From assembly GCF_000196255.1 (NCBI RefSeq), contig NC_006370.1, positions 712,187 to 776,186 of the forward strand: 64,000 nucleotides of DNA. Direction: 5' to 3'. The DNA comes from Photobacterium profundum SS9 (GTDB lineage Bacteria; Pseudomonadota; Gammaproteobacteria; Enterobacterales; Vibrionaceae). This document shows, in pieces, positions 34,822 through 43,585 of this stretch. Made by a program: the position numbers and the translations under genes. Below the pieces are notes generated by a model. That model saw only the letters and a list, made by a program, of their open reading frames with translations. It made no database searches and was not told the DNA's origin. The stretch's first letter is position 1. Each line of letters starts with the position of its first letter.

Positions 34822-37800
34822 GTCGTAGCGTTAAGCTGAAAGCGAATGATGGGTTAGTCTATCAGTTTACGAATGAAAAACTGAGTGCGAGTAGTGAAGG
34901 CGTACAAACGTTTAACCACACTACACATGCTTATAATCTGGTGAAGATGTTCGAGCATTTGTACATTGGCATAGCCAGCCGAGATCTCTTAGCGGTTGTC
35001 GATTTGGTGGATTCTCGACTTTCAAGTCGTGCCCGTTTACAACCCGAGTCACATAAAAGCGAAGTACTTCAATTTTTAGGCACAGCCTTGCAACGAGGCA
35101 TACTGCATTGCCGCGCTATTCCTGAAACCAAGCCCGTGATCATCCATACCGAATTACCCAGTGTGCCGCTTATTGTTTCATCTGGAACAACATTGCCCAA
35201 AGGGGGATCAGAAGCGCCAATAACGCCAAGTGAAGATCAAATCCGCGTTGATACGCCTGCTGTCGCGATTAAAGAGACTGAATTTTGTGGTGATCCCGTG
35301 TCGATGGTTTCAGGAGAAGAGATCCTGATGATTGACGATGTTGCTTTATCTGGCGCACAGCCGATAACATGGGGAAGAATGTATCGCTCTGGCCAATGTC
35401 AGTTCGACGTGGGCATGGGCTATGGCTGGCGAAGCCAATATCAATATGAATTCGTCTTACTTGAACCAGAAGATCAGCCAGAAATATGGCGGTTCATTGA
35501 TAATGAAGGCTGCATCCTCTATTTCGATGTTATTGCAAAAGGGGCGGTGAGTTATCAATTACGCGCAGGGGCGAGTTTATACCATCATCCTAAAGGCTAT
35601 TATTTATTACGTTTATCTGATGGTCGGCAGTTAAGGTTCTCATGGCGTTACGAGGGTTGGCGCTTAGATAAACTCCGAATCGATCAAACGACGCAATATG
35701 GTTTTCGTTATTCCTCCGCAGGAAGAATGATTGGTATTGAAACGAATGGCTTTCTGCGTTTAGTACTCCGCTATGATGCGAGTGGTCATTTAGTCACGGT
35801 CGAAATGCCGAGCAAAGAAGATGACAGCATAGTCAACGTAATCGCCTCTTATCACTATAATGCCGACGGGCAGCTTGTCGCGGCAACGAACCGAAATAAA
35901 CAGACCGAGCGCTATCAATATCGCGACGATCACTTGCTTACCTGTCGCCAGCGTGCATCCGGTTTCAGCCATTATTTTGAATGGTTAGGCAGCGGTAGTA
36001 CGGCAAAATGTCGGGCGCAGTGGGGCGATAATCACTGTTATCAGTACCAGTTTGATTATGATAACAGCGCGAGTTCGACCATCAGCACCGATAGCCGAGG
36101 GCATCAATGGCATTATTACCATAATGAACAAGGCTTATTGGTCAAAAAAATCAGCCCAGCGGGAGCGGCTTGGCGATATGAATACAATCAGCTAGGTCTG
36201 AAAGTAGCAGGTATCGATCCCAATGGCAGTATAACGCGTTATGACTATAACGCTCAGGGGTTGTTGTGTGCATTACATGCGCCAAGCGGTGCGATAACGC
36301 GATATTGTTATAACCGGTTTGGTCAATTAACCGAGCAATGTTCAGCCCTTGGGCACATCACCACCCACCGGTTTAATAGCCTAGGGTTGTTGCTTGAAAC
36401 TCGGCACCCTGAAGGGAATAAAGATCACTATGAATATGACCATCAAGGTCGGCTAATTAAGCACTTAGCCGCAGGTGGCCAGTGTTATGGCTATTGGTGG
36501 AATGCAGAAGGGCTGCTGACAGCGTTCAAACAAAATCACGCCGTAACACGCTATAGTTATGACGTTTATGGCGAGATAAATGGCCTCGCCAATCCCGATG
36601 GCTCAATCATCGAATATCAGCGTGATAGTGCCGGCAATATCGCGCAGACTCGCCACTATCATCCTGATCATGAAACGCCCGCAGTTGAGCAGTCTTATAC
36701 GTATGATGATGCAGGCCGATTAATTAGCCATACCGATCCTATCGGGCGTATGAGCCAAATTGTTTGGGGTGGGCTCTCTCAGCCAGAGACGATCATACAG
36801 CCAGATGGCAGTTATGTAGCATACCAATATGACCAAGAACGTAACCTTACCGGTATTACGCGTAGTGACGGCTGTCATTATCAATTAGAGTGGGACGCAG
36901 AAGAGCGAGTATCACGCACGATTGGTTTTGATGGTCGTGATCAACATTATGCTTACGATGCGAATAGCCAATTAATGACTGTTCGTGAAGGTGATCGTAC
37001 GGTTCATTTAGTACGAGATACAGCTGGCCGTGTAATAGAAAAGCAAACCGTCGCTGAAAGTGGTACGCGCGATAGCCAACTGTATGATTATGATGTTATT
37101 GGGCGGTTATTGAATGCAAACACCACGGCAAGAAAGTTACGTTTTGAGTGGCAAGGCAGTAAGCAACTTAACACCACATGGCAAGATGCATGGCAGCTTC
37201 AGTATGAGTATGATCAGCAAGGCAACCGTACGCAGTTAATTTTACCCGATGGGCTGCGACTCGGTTACCAATACGATGAGCAGCAACAGTTGAGCGCCAT
37301 CACACTCAATGGTGCCGATGTACTCAAGGTTAAAAGAGACAAGCTAGGGCGAGAGCTTAAGCGCCAGCAAGCGAATGGTATAACCCAACATTGTGATTTC
37401 GATAGCCATGGCCGTTTACAGCAACAGAAATGGACAAGTGAACACGATAGTCGCCATCGCCGACAATACCACTATGACTCAGCCAGCCAGCTTATCGCAA
37501 TACAAGATAACGCCTTAGGCCGCCAGCAGTTTAGCTACGATGCGCTAAACCAGCTGCAAGAGCATCACCAAAACAACACAACGACAAATTACCAGTTTGA
37601 TAGCTTTGGTAACCCGAGCCTTGGTAACCTTGATTTTGAAGAGTGTGAATCGACCAACGATCGACTACAGCGTTATCAGTCGAAATTATTTGATTACGAT
37701 AAATGCGGTAATCAATCGACGGTTCGTGATGAAGATTCAGCGCAACATCGCCAATTCAATGGTTTTAACCAGTTAACGCAGTTAAGTCATAATGGTCGAT

Positions 37801-38870
37801 ATAGCCATTATGATTACGATGCCCTCGGTCGCCGCAGCCGAAAAACCACCGAGCAGCATACCGTCGATTTCCTGTGGGATGGCGACCAGCTTATTGGTGA
37901 GCATTGCCAAGGGCAGTACCGTTGGTATATCTACGCACCTAATGATTTTACCCCTTTAGCACTGATTGATAATGGCGCACTTTATTTTTATCACACCGAT
38001 CACATTGGTACACCGCACACAGTAACCGACAGTGAAGGCGAAGTTGTATGGCAAGCCACCTACAACGCGTTGGGTTGCGCAGCCATCAGCATTGATATTA
38101 TTCATAATCCACTGCGCTTCCAAGGGCAATATCACGATCAAGAATCGGGTTTACACTACAACCGTTTCCGCTATTACGATCCCAGTATCGGCCAGTTTAT
38201 TCACCAAGACCCGATAGGGTTATTAGGCGGAATAAACCACTACCGCTATGCGCCAAACCCAATTCAGTGGGTCGATCCGTTAGGGTTGAGTTGTAAGGAG
38301 GCTGCTTTTGAAAAAATAAAGCAGAGCTTTGTGAATCATATTCTGGCTGATTTTGACTTGTGTAGAGGGGGAGGGAGGGTTCCTGTCAATTTTGGGGGGT
38401 GGAGTAATGAAGAAGTCACAGGGATCCCATCAGCATTATTTAATAATATAGGAAGTGAAAAATATACTGATATCTTATATAAGACTGTAGGTGAGTCTAG
38501 TTGGAATGTTAGTGGCTTCAAAAATTGGAAGTTTTCCCCTTCACCTCTAGCTGGAGGTGTTCCGGGAAGTTTTACTGATGCTAGAGGGGCGCCTGCTGCA
38601 GGTGTGGATTTAGTGGGTGAGGCATACTGGTATGAATTTTCTGAAAGAGAAGTCCAGAAAATAAAGGTGGATATTGATATTAATAAATATAATAAAACAT
38701 CGAAATGGAAAGATGAAAATGGAAAGGTTAAAACTGAAATGTCTAATTGTATTTCTTATAGTATTCAGTCTGAAGAAATAGGAGATATTTTAATCGAAAA
38801 TAGCCAAGAATCAGGAAAGATTGGAGATATTAAAATGCCTCTTCCTTCACCATCCTTTAATTTTAAGTGA
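34812..38870 (+). CDS. rhs: RHS-repeat T6SS effector with unrecognised C-terminal toxin domain
   Basis: A 1352-residue polymorphic toxin. An N-terminal domain of about 160 residues without PAAR is followed by the RHS region starting near CGDPVSMVSGEEILMIDD. Many YD repeats then form the shell (for example YNADGQLVAATNR, YDYNAQGLLCALHAP). The core ends with the self-cleavage-type signature DPIGLLGGINHYRYAPNPI and DPLGLSC. After residue about 1163 (position 38300) the sequence changes to an AT-rich 190-residue C-terminal domain that I do not recognise. It is rich in glycine, aromatic and charged residues and has no obvious HNH or nuclease motif. The gene follows the thiolase-like protein and precedes its probable immunity gene. 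Confidence 0.93.
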   Translation: MGVSRSVKLKANDGLVYQFTNEKLSASSEGVQTFNHTTHAYNLVKMFEHLYIGIASRDLLAVVDLVDSRLSSRARLQPESHKSEVLQFLGTALQRGILHCRAIPETKPVIIHTELPSVPLIVSSGTTLPKGGSEAPITPSEDQIRVDTPAVAIKETEFCGDPVSMVSGEEILMIDDVALSGAQPITWGRMYRSGQCQFDVGMGYGWRSQYQYEFVLLEPEDQPEIWRFIDNEGCILYFDVIAKGAVSYQLRAGASLYHHPKGYYLLRLSDGRQLRFSWRYEGWRLDKLRIDQTTQYGFRYSSAGRMIGIETNGFLRLVLRYDASGHLVTVEMPSKEDDSIVNVIASYHYNADGQLVAATNRNKQTERYQYRDDHLLTCRQRASGFSHYFEWLGSGSTAKCRAQWGDNHCYQYQFDYDNSASSTISTDSRGHQWHYYHNEQGLLVKKISPAGAAWRYEYNQLGLKVAGIDPNGSITRYDYNAQGLLCALHAPSGAITRYCYNRFGQLTEQCSALGHITTHRFNSLGLLLETRHPEGNKDHYEYDHQGRLIKHLAAGGQCYGYWWNAEGLLTAFKQNHAVTRYSYDVYGEINGLANPDGSIIEYQRDSAGNIAQTRHYHPDHETPAVEQSYTYDDAGRLISHTDPIGRMSQIVWGGLSQPETIIQPDGSYVAYQYDQERNLTGITRSDGCHYQLEWDAEERVSRTIGFDGRDQHYAYDANSQLMTVREGDRTVHLVRDTAGRVIEKQTVAESGTRDSQLYDYDVIGRLLNANTTARKLRFEWQGSKQLNTTWQDAWQLQYEYDQQGNRTQLILPDGLRLGYQYDEQQQLSAITLNGADVLKVKRDKLGRELKRQQANGITQHCDFDSHGRLQQQKWTSEHDSRHRRQYHYDSASQLIAIQDNALGRQQFSYDALNQLQEHHQNNTTTNYQFDSFGNPSLGNLDFEECESTNDRLQRYQSKLFDYDKCGNQSTVRDEDSAQHRQFNGFNQLTQLSHNGRYSHYDYDALGRRSRKTTEQHTVDFLWDGDQLIGEHCQGQYRWYIYAPNDFTPLALIDNGALYFYHTDHIGTPHTVTDSEGEVVWQATYNALGCAAISIDIIHNPLRFQGQYHDQESGLHYNRFRYYDPSIGQFIHQDPIGLLGGINHYRYAPNPIQWVDPLGLSCKEAAFEKIKQSFVNHILADFDLCRGGGRVPVNFGGWSNEEVTGIPSALFNNIGSEKYTDILYKTVGESSWNVSGFKNWKFSPSPLAGGVPGSFTDARGAPAAGVDLVGEAYWYEFSEREVQKIKVDIDINKYNKTSKWKDENGKVKTEMSNCISYSIQSEEIGDILIENSQESGKIGDIKMPLPSPSFNFK

Positions 38871-38876
38871 ATTAGA

Positions 38877-39503
38877 ATGAAAATATTAGTATGGTCTTTG
38901 TTGTTTCTTTTATCATTGGCTTCGTATGCAAAGGAAGAGGCTCATGAGTTTTTAGTAAAAGTTCCTGACTTGGGTTCTTGCTCTCAATATAAAGACACAT
39001 TACAGTTTTATGAACAAGGTGCTTGCTCGAAATTAATATACGATTTTAATAATAAACTAAATTTTTACTGGGGGAGTAAAGAAAACAAAAAAGAATCACT
39101 CAATGTTTTTTATGAAATGTGGATAAATAAAAATAATAATATCACATTAGATATGCCTCTAATTAAATTGAATTTAGTTTATTTACTTGGACAAGCTAAA
39201 TGGTTTGGCTACGATGAAATATCGAATGCTGAACTTCGAGAATACACATTGAGGTACTTGGATAGCAAAGATGCAGAGATAGTATCATCAGCAATTAGTG
39301 CTTTAAGTATTGTTGGTGAAAATCAGGATATTGAGTTCCTAAAAGGTATAATTTTAACTGAAAAGAAAGGAACCGCGGAAAAAGCACTATCAGCTGCTGT
39401 CATGATCTTAAAGCATCATGATCAAGTATCGCCTTTTATGGCAGGTCTCTTTCCATATATAAAGCGAGAATCGTTAAGAGTGAAAATAAAGTCGTATATG
39501 TAA
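38877..39503 (+). CDS. Putative exported immunity protein of the RHS toxin
   Basis: A 208-residue protein starting 6 nt after the RHS stop codon. The N-terminus MKILVWSLLFLLSLASYAKE is a signal peptide with a likely cleavage after SYA. The C-terminal half (about 100-208) has helical pairs resembling HEAT repeats: ELREYTLRYLDSKDAEIVSSAISAL split by KDAEIV, then QDIEFLKGII and KALSAAVMILKHHD. Position, AT-richness and size fit an immunity gene. Export implies protection against a toxin acting in the periplasm or on the envelope. The assignment rests on context only. Confidence 0.65.
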   Translation: MKILVWSLLFLLSLASYAKEEAHEFLVKVPDLGSCSQYKDTLQFYEQGACSKLIYDFNNKLNFYWGSKENKKESLNVFYEMWINKNNNITLDMPLIKLNLVYLLGQAKWFGYDEISNAELREYTLRYLDSKDAEIVSSAISALSIVGENQDIEFLKGIILTEKKGTAEKALSAAVMILKHHDQVSPFMAGLFPYIKRESLRVKIKSYM

Positions 39504-39603
39504 ATTTAATGGACTGAATTTTGTAATAATTGGGAAGTAAGTAACTATAGCGTATGGCGTTTAAAGTCTAAGAATTCAAACTCTTCTACCTCTGTAACTT
39601 GTA

Positions 39604-41219
39604 ATGTTATTGGGCGGTTATTGAATGCAAACACCACGGCAAGAAAGTTACGCTTTGAGTGGCAAGGCAGTAAGCAACTTAACACCACATGGCAAGATGC
39701 ATGGCCGCTTCAGTATGAGTATGATCAGAAAGGTAACCGTAAGCAGTTAATTTTACCTGATGGGCAATGCTTAGGTTATGACTACGATAGTCAGCAACAA
39801 CTGAGTGCCATCACACTCAATGGTGCCGATGTACTCAAGGTTCAAAGAGACAAGCTAGGGCGAGAGCTTAAGCGCCACCAATCGAATGGTATTACACAAC
39901 ATTGTGATTTCGCAATACAAGATAACGCCTTAGGCCGCCAGCAGTTTAGCTACGATGCGCTAAACCAGCTGCAAGCTCATCACCAAAACAACACCACGAC
40001 ACATTACCAGTTTGACAGCTTTGGTAACCCGAGCCTTGGTAACCCTGATTTTGAAGAAAGTGAATCGACAAACGATCGACTACAGCGTTATCAGTCAAAA
40101 TTATTTGATTACGATAAATGCGGTAATCAAGCGACGGTTCGTGATGAAGATTCAGCGCAACATCGCCAATTCAATGGGTTTAACCAGCTAACGCAGTTAA
40201 GCCATAATGGTAGGTATAGCCATTATGATTACGATGCCCTTGGTCGCCGCAGCCGAAAAACCACAGAGCAAAGTACCGTCGATTTCCTGTGGGATGGCGA
40301 CCAGCTTATTGGTGAGCATAGCCAAGGGCAGTACCGTTGGTATATCTACGCCCCTGATGATTTTACCCCTTTAGCCCTGATTGAAAATGGCACTTTTTAT
40401 TATTATCACACCGATCACCTTGGCACACCGCACACAGTAACCAACAGTGACGGTGAAGTTGTATGGCAAGCCACCTACAACGCGTTGGGTTGCGCGTTTA
40501 TTAGCATTGATATTATTCATAATCCACTGCGCTTCCAAGGGCAATATCACGATCAAGAATCGGGTTTACACTACAACCGTTTCCGCTATTACGATCCCAG
40601 TATCGGCCAGTTTATTCACCAAGACCCGATAGGGTTATTAGGCGGAATAAACCACTACCGCTATGCGCCAAACCCAATTCAGTGGGTCGATCCGTTAGGG
40701 TTGAGTTGTAAGGAGGGGATAATAGAATTGAAGAAATCATATAGCTCATTAAATTGGTGGGAGAAAATTAAGCGAGGGCTTGATATCTTTGATTCTGTCG
40801 ATGTGGGAGGAGGTTTAAGAGATCATATCGACACCCATACGAAAGATTTACAAGAAGCTGATTATGTTATGGTTACATCAGAATTAAGTACTTACTCTAG
40901 CCATGGAGCATCAATTGCTTTAATTAGTGGGCTTATTCCTTTAGCTACAGCATTAGAACTGTCTAGCTTATCTTTAGGTGGAGCGAGTGTTTATTTAGAT
41001 GTAACAGCGGGAGATGATATTAATGAAGCTGCTACGGCTGGTGTTGTTAATTCAGGGACTTCATATTATTTAGGAGGAAAATCTGTGAGTGCTTTACCTT
41101 TAAAATATGAAATGCCAGCGAGACTTGGGTTTGACGCATATGGTCAAATAAGATCTTTTTTGTTCAGAGAAGCTGCGAGTAATGAAACAACAGTAAAAGA
41201 GGATAAAAATAGTGAGTGA
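39604..41219 (+). CDS. Orphan RHS tip with a different toxin domain (silent cassette)
   Basis: Sequence homologous to RHS positions 37093-38300 runs from 39604 to 40715, colinear except for a 96-bp in-frame deletion. It then switches to a new AT-rich C-terminal domain of about 167 residues. In frame it can be read from TTG at 39621 (532 residues), but no ribosome site is seen and the frame is open back to 39510 without any start codon, so it is probably not translated alone. The new domain has glycine/alanine-rich hydrophobic helices (ALISGLIPLATALEL, LSLGGASVYLDVTAGDD), suggesting a membrane-active toxin. The overlapping gene downstream is the likely immunity partner. Confidence 0.75.
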
Positions 41220-41565
41220 CAAGGACTCTAATAGAATTATTGCTCCTGAAATAAAAGGAGGTTCATGGGGGTTAGGGTATGTATGCCTTCTTGGTTTGAT
41301 TGACCTGATTGCTAAGCAAAACTTTGAACACTATGCCATTATGACATTCTTTGGTTTGGCCGCTATTTTAGGCTTACCTCAAAGGCATATAATTAGGTTA
41401 CTAACCACTGAACGGAAATTTGCATTTAAAACATTTTCTCTTTTTTGTGTTTCTCTTTTCTTATTTTTAAATTATGAACATCCTATTTTTAAATTGTTAG
41501 CTCTTATTCCTGGGTTGATCATATTTATGATGTCACTCAATTATACTAAACATAAAGGTAGCTAG
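41212..41565 (+). CDS. Putative membrane immunity protein of the orphan RHS tip
   Basis: A 117-residue protein starting at GTG 41212, with GAGG about 10 nt upstream and an 8-nt overlap with the orphan RHS stop. It has about four hydrophobic segments (around residues 20-35, 40-56, 70-86 and 92-108) and should be an inner-membrane protein. An integral-membrane immunity protein fits a pore-forming or membrane-acting toxin. The function is inferred from position and topology. No family is recognised. Confidence 0.6.
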   Translation: MSDKDSNRIIAPEIKGGSWGLGYVCLLGLIDLIAKQNFEHYAIMTFFGLAAILGLPQRHIIRLLTTERKFAFKTFSLFCVSLFLFLNYEHPIFKLLALIPGLIIFMMSLNYTKHKGS

Positions 41566-41620
41566 GATTATGGGGAATACATTATTTATAATAAAAAGGG
41601 AATAGTGCGGAAAGGGCATA

Positions 41621-41987
41621 AACAGTTAGCACCACATGGCAAGATGCATGGAAGCTTCAGTATGAGTATGATCAGCAAGGCAACCGTAAGCAATTAATTT
41701 TACCCGATGGGCTGCGACTCGGTTACCAATACGATGAGCAGCAACAGCTGAGTGGGATCACACTCAATGGTGCCGATGTACTCAAGGTTCAAAGAGACAA
41801 GCTAGGCCGAGAGCTTAAGCGCCACCAATCGAATGGTATTACACAACATTGTGATTTCGCAATACAGGATAACGCCTTAGGCCGCCGCAGTTTAGCTACG
41901 ATGCGCTAAACCAGCTGCAAGCACATCACCAAAACAACACAACGACAAATTACCAGTTTGATAGCTTTGGTAACCCGAGCCTTGGTA
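41621..41987 (+). pseudogene. Third RHS tip remnant, frameshifted and without toxin domain
   Basis: About 365 nt match the RHS core (compare 37170-37625) and carry the same 96-bp deletion as the orphan tip. At GGCCGCCGCAG one base is missing relative to GGCCGCCAGCAG at 39933, which shifts the frame. Homology stops abruptly after GAGCCTTGGTA, before the conserved end of the core, and no toxin domain follows. It is a decayed copy of an orphan cassette. Confidence 0.85.
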
Positions 41988-42049
41988 CGACAACGTGGAA
42001 GCCTGGATGCATTGAACTGATCAAATATTCTAGCCAATTCAATTATTTT

Positions 42050-42098
42050 AAAGCCCCGTATCTACTGTGAAAAGTCCATGATATGGGGCTTTTTTTTT
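42050..42098 (+). terminator. Terminator-like hairpin closing the RHS array
   Basis: AAAGCCCCGTATC pairs with GATATGGGGCTTT (one bulge), with a 15-nt loop and a run of nine T. It lies just after the third RHS remnant and probably ends transcription of the T6SS/effector region. Confidence 0.75.
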
Positions 42099-42106
42099 CC
42101 TTACTC

Positions 42107-42367
42107 ATGAGATCATACGAGCAATCTGCTACCTATGAAGACGAACCGTTTATCTGCGGTATTACTTTCATTGACGATCTTGAAGTCGCGACTATAGAAC
42201 TAGGTGCAGAGGTTGTTCCCAATATCAATTGGTCTATTGGCTATAGTCGCTCTGAGGGGGAGTCGATTACTGAAGATGAAGTCACTTTAAATGAAACACG
42301 AAAACTATCTTGGGGGCTTCACATTGCGCTGGGGTATGAGATGCCGCTGTCTCTTTATGTGAGCTAG
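42107..42367 (+). CDS. Small hypothetical protein, possibly an outer-membrane barrel fragment
   Basis: An 86-codon frame from the ATG at 42107; an ATG at 42083 lies inside the terminator stem. The sequence alternates polar and hydrophobic residues (VVPNINWSIGYSRSEGES, LSWGLHIALGYEMPLSLYV), like strands of a beta-barrel, but it has no signal peptide and no clear ribosome site. It may be the tail of a lost outer-membrane protein gene or not a gene at all. No function can be assigned. Confidence 0.3.
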   Translation: MRSYEQSATYEDEPFICGITFIDDLEVATIELGAEVVPNINWSIGYSRSEGESITEDEVTLNETRKLSWGLHIALGYEMPLSLYVS

Positions 42368-42531
42368 GCATACGGTAGAGGTTTTGGCTTTAGTGTTGCC
42401 AATGTTGCCGAGTTTCATAGCATATTATACTAATACGATAGTTAATGAATAAATTATGGTCTGTGATGTTGTGGCAAACGGACAAACAACAGGCCAGTAT
42501 TTCATGAAATTCCTGATCGAATGTTGATTAT

Positions 42532-42572
42532 GTATACATAGTTATACGCAAAGCGTATCGATGGTATCGATA
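42532..42572. promoter_or_regulatory. Cluster of perfect inverted repeats, candidate operators
   Basis: Three inverted repeats are packed into 41 nt: GTATA...TATAC at 42532-42547, ATACGC-AAA-GCGTAT at 42544-42558 and TATCGAT-GGT-ATCGATA at 42556-42572. They lie 43 nt before the start of the HTH regulator gene and are a natural site for autoregulation. The assignment is inferred. Confidence 0.5.
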
Positions 42573-42614
42573 GAGAACAGTATATGGGATTATTAAAAGA
42601 ATTAAGCAAGACGA

Positions 42615-43580
42615 ATGGAAAGCGTTATGACACTTACAAGTTGCTCTTATTCAAAAGAAAAAAAACATAATGTCTTTGCGATGTTTTTGAAACATCTACG
42701 CCAAAGTAACGAATTATCTCAAGAACAGCTTTGTTTGTATTTACGCCAACATAGTAGCCTATTCTACAATCTCGATACCATAACCGTGAGTCGCTGGGAG
42801 CGAAGCGTTAATATTCCATCATTGGCAAAACAAGCTGAAATTGTTGAGCTGTATGATAATGAACTGACCAGTATTTATAGCCATGATCCTCAATTTTTGG
42901 AGGAGTGTAGTACGTTAGTTTCAATTCCTAACCAGAGTCGGTTCAAATCCTCTCATCCCTATTACACCAATGATAATTACGACATCCAAGTCATTGATAT
43001 TAATGACGACAGCTTCTACATAATGCTGAAAATGATTCTGCGTTATGAAAATAATCCAAGCCTTGTTCTAAAATTACCTCTAGCGGAGTTTGATGGGCTT
43101 AAAGACCTAAAAATCCATGTCGCCAATGCATTCAATGATCAGATCGTTGGGCACGCTCTCTATATCGAAACGTCTTCTCAATATGTATTGGAATTGGTGA
43201 ACATTAAGAGTGATTTAAATGAGATCGTTACTCGAAACCCTAAAAAACTGCCTGATACCATGTTAGTACTGTCGTCAGCAGGTGCAACGAAAGAGGTAGA
43301 GAACAGCATGATGTCTACCTATATCAATCGTTTCGTTAACAAAAAAAACTTACGTTATCTTTGTTTTAGTGTGTGTGATGAGGGGTTCATTAAGAAGCTT
43401 AATGCCGCCAAATTAGATGCCTTTAAGGTGAGATCCATACAGTTAGAAGACAAAACGGTTGCGGTACATTCTTTCTTGCTGAGTCGCTCAGAATTGATGG
43501 CGAACCGTTTTCTACTGAAACTTGCCGTAATATCGCCAAAACAACTAGTAGACTTTCTCAATATCAAAGGTAAGGGATAA
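42615..43580 (+). CDS. XRE-type HTH transcriptional regulator with a GNAT-like C-terminal region
   Basis: A 321-residue protein (ATG 42615; an in-frame ATG at 42627 has a slightly better ribosome site). Residues about 20-80 form an HTH_3/XRE domain (FLKHLRQSNELSQEQLCLYL, then TITVSRWERSVNIPSLAKQAEIV). The remaining 230 residues are an alpha/beta region with an acetyltransferase-like arrangement (YDIQVIDINDDSFYIMLKM, IVGHALYIETSSQYVLEL). No catalytic evidence is visible. It is the first gene of a signalling operon, with the response-regulator gene 5 nt downstream, so it likely controls its own operon through the upstream palindromes. Confidence 0.75.
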   Translation: MESVMTLTSCSYSKEKKHNVFAMFLKHLRQSNELSQEQLCLYLRQHSSLFYNLDTITVSRWERSVNIPSLAKQAEIVELYDNELTSIYSHDPQFLEECSTLVSIPNQSRFKSSHPYYTNDNYDIQVIDINDDSFYIMLKMILRYENNPSLVLKLPLAEFDGLKDLKIHVANAFNDQIVGHALYIETSSQYVLELVNIKSDLNEIVTRNPKKLPDTMLVLSSAGATKEVENSMMSTYINRFVNKKNLRYLCFSVCDEGFIKKLNAAKLDAFKVRSIQLEDKTVAVHSFLLSRSELMANRFLLKLAVISPKQLVDFLNIKGKG

Positions 43581-43585
43581 CCACA

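Noticed and set aside
41566..41620. Possible start of a new gene after the membrane immunity gene
   Set aside because: It has no start with a ribosome site and is interrupted by the frameshifted RHS remnant.
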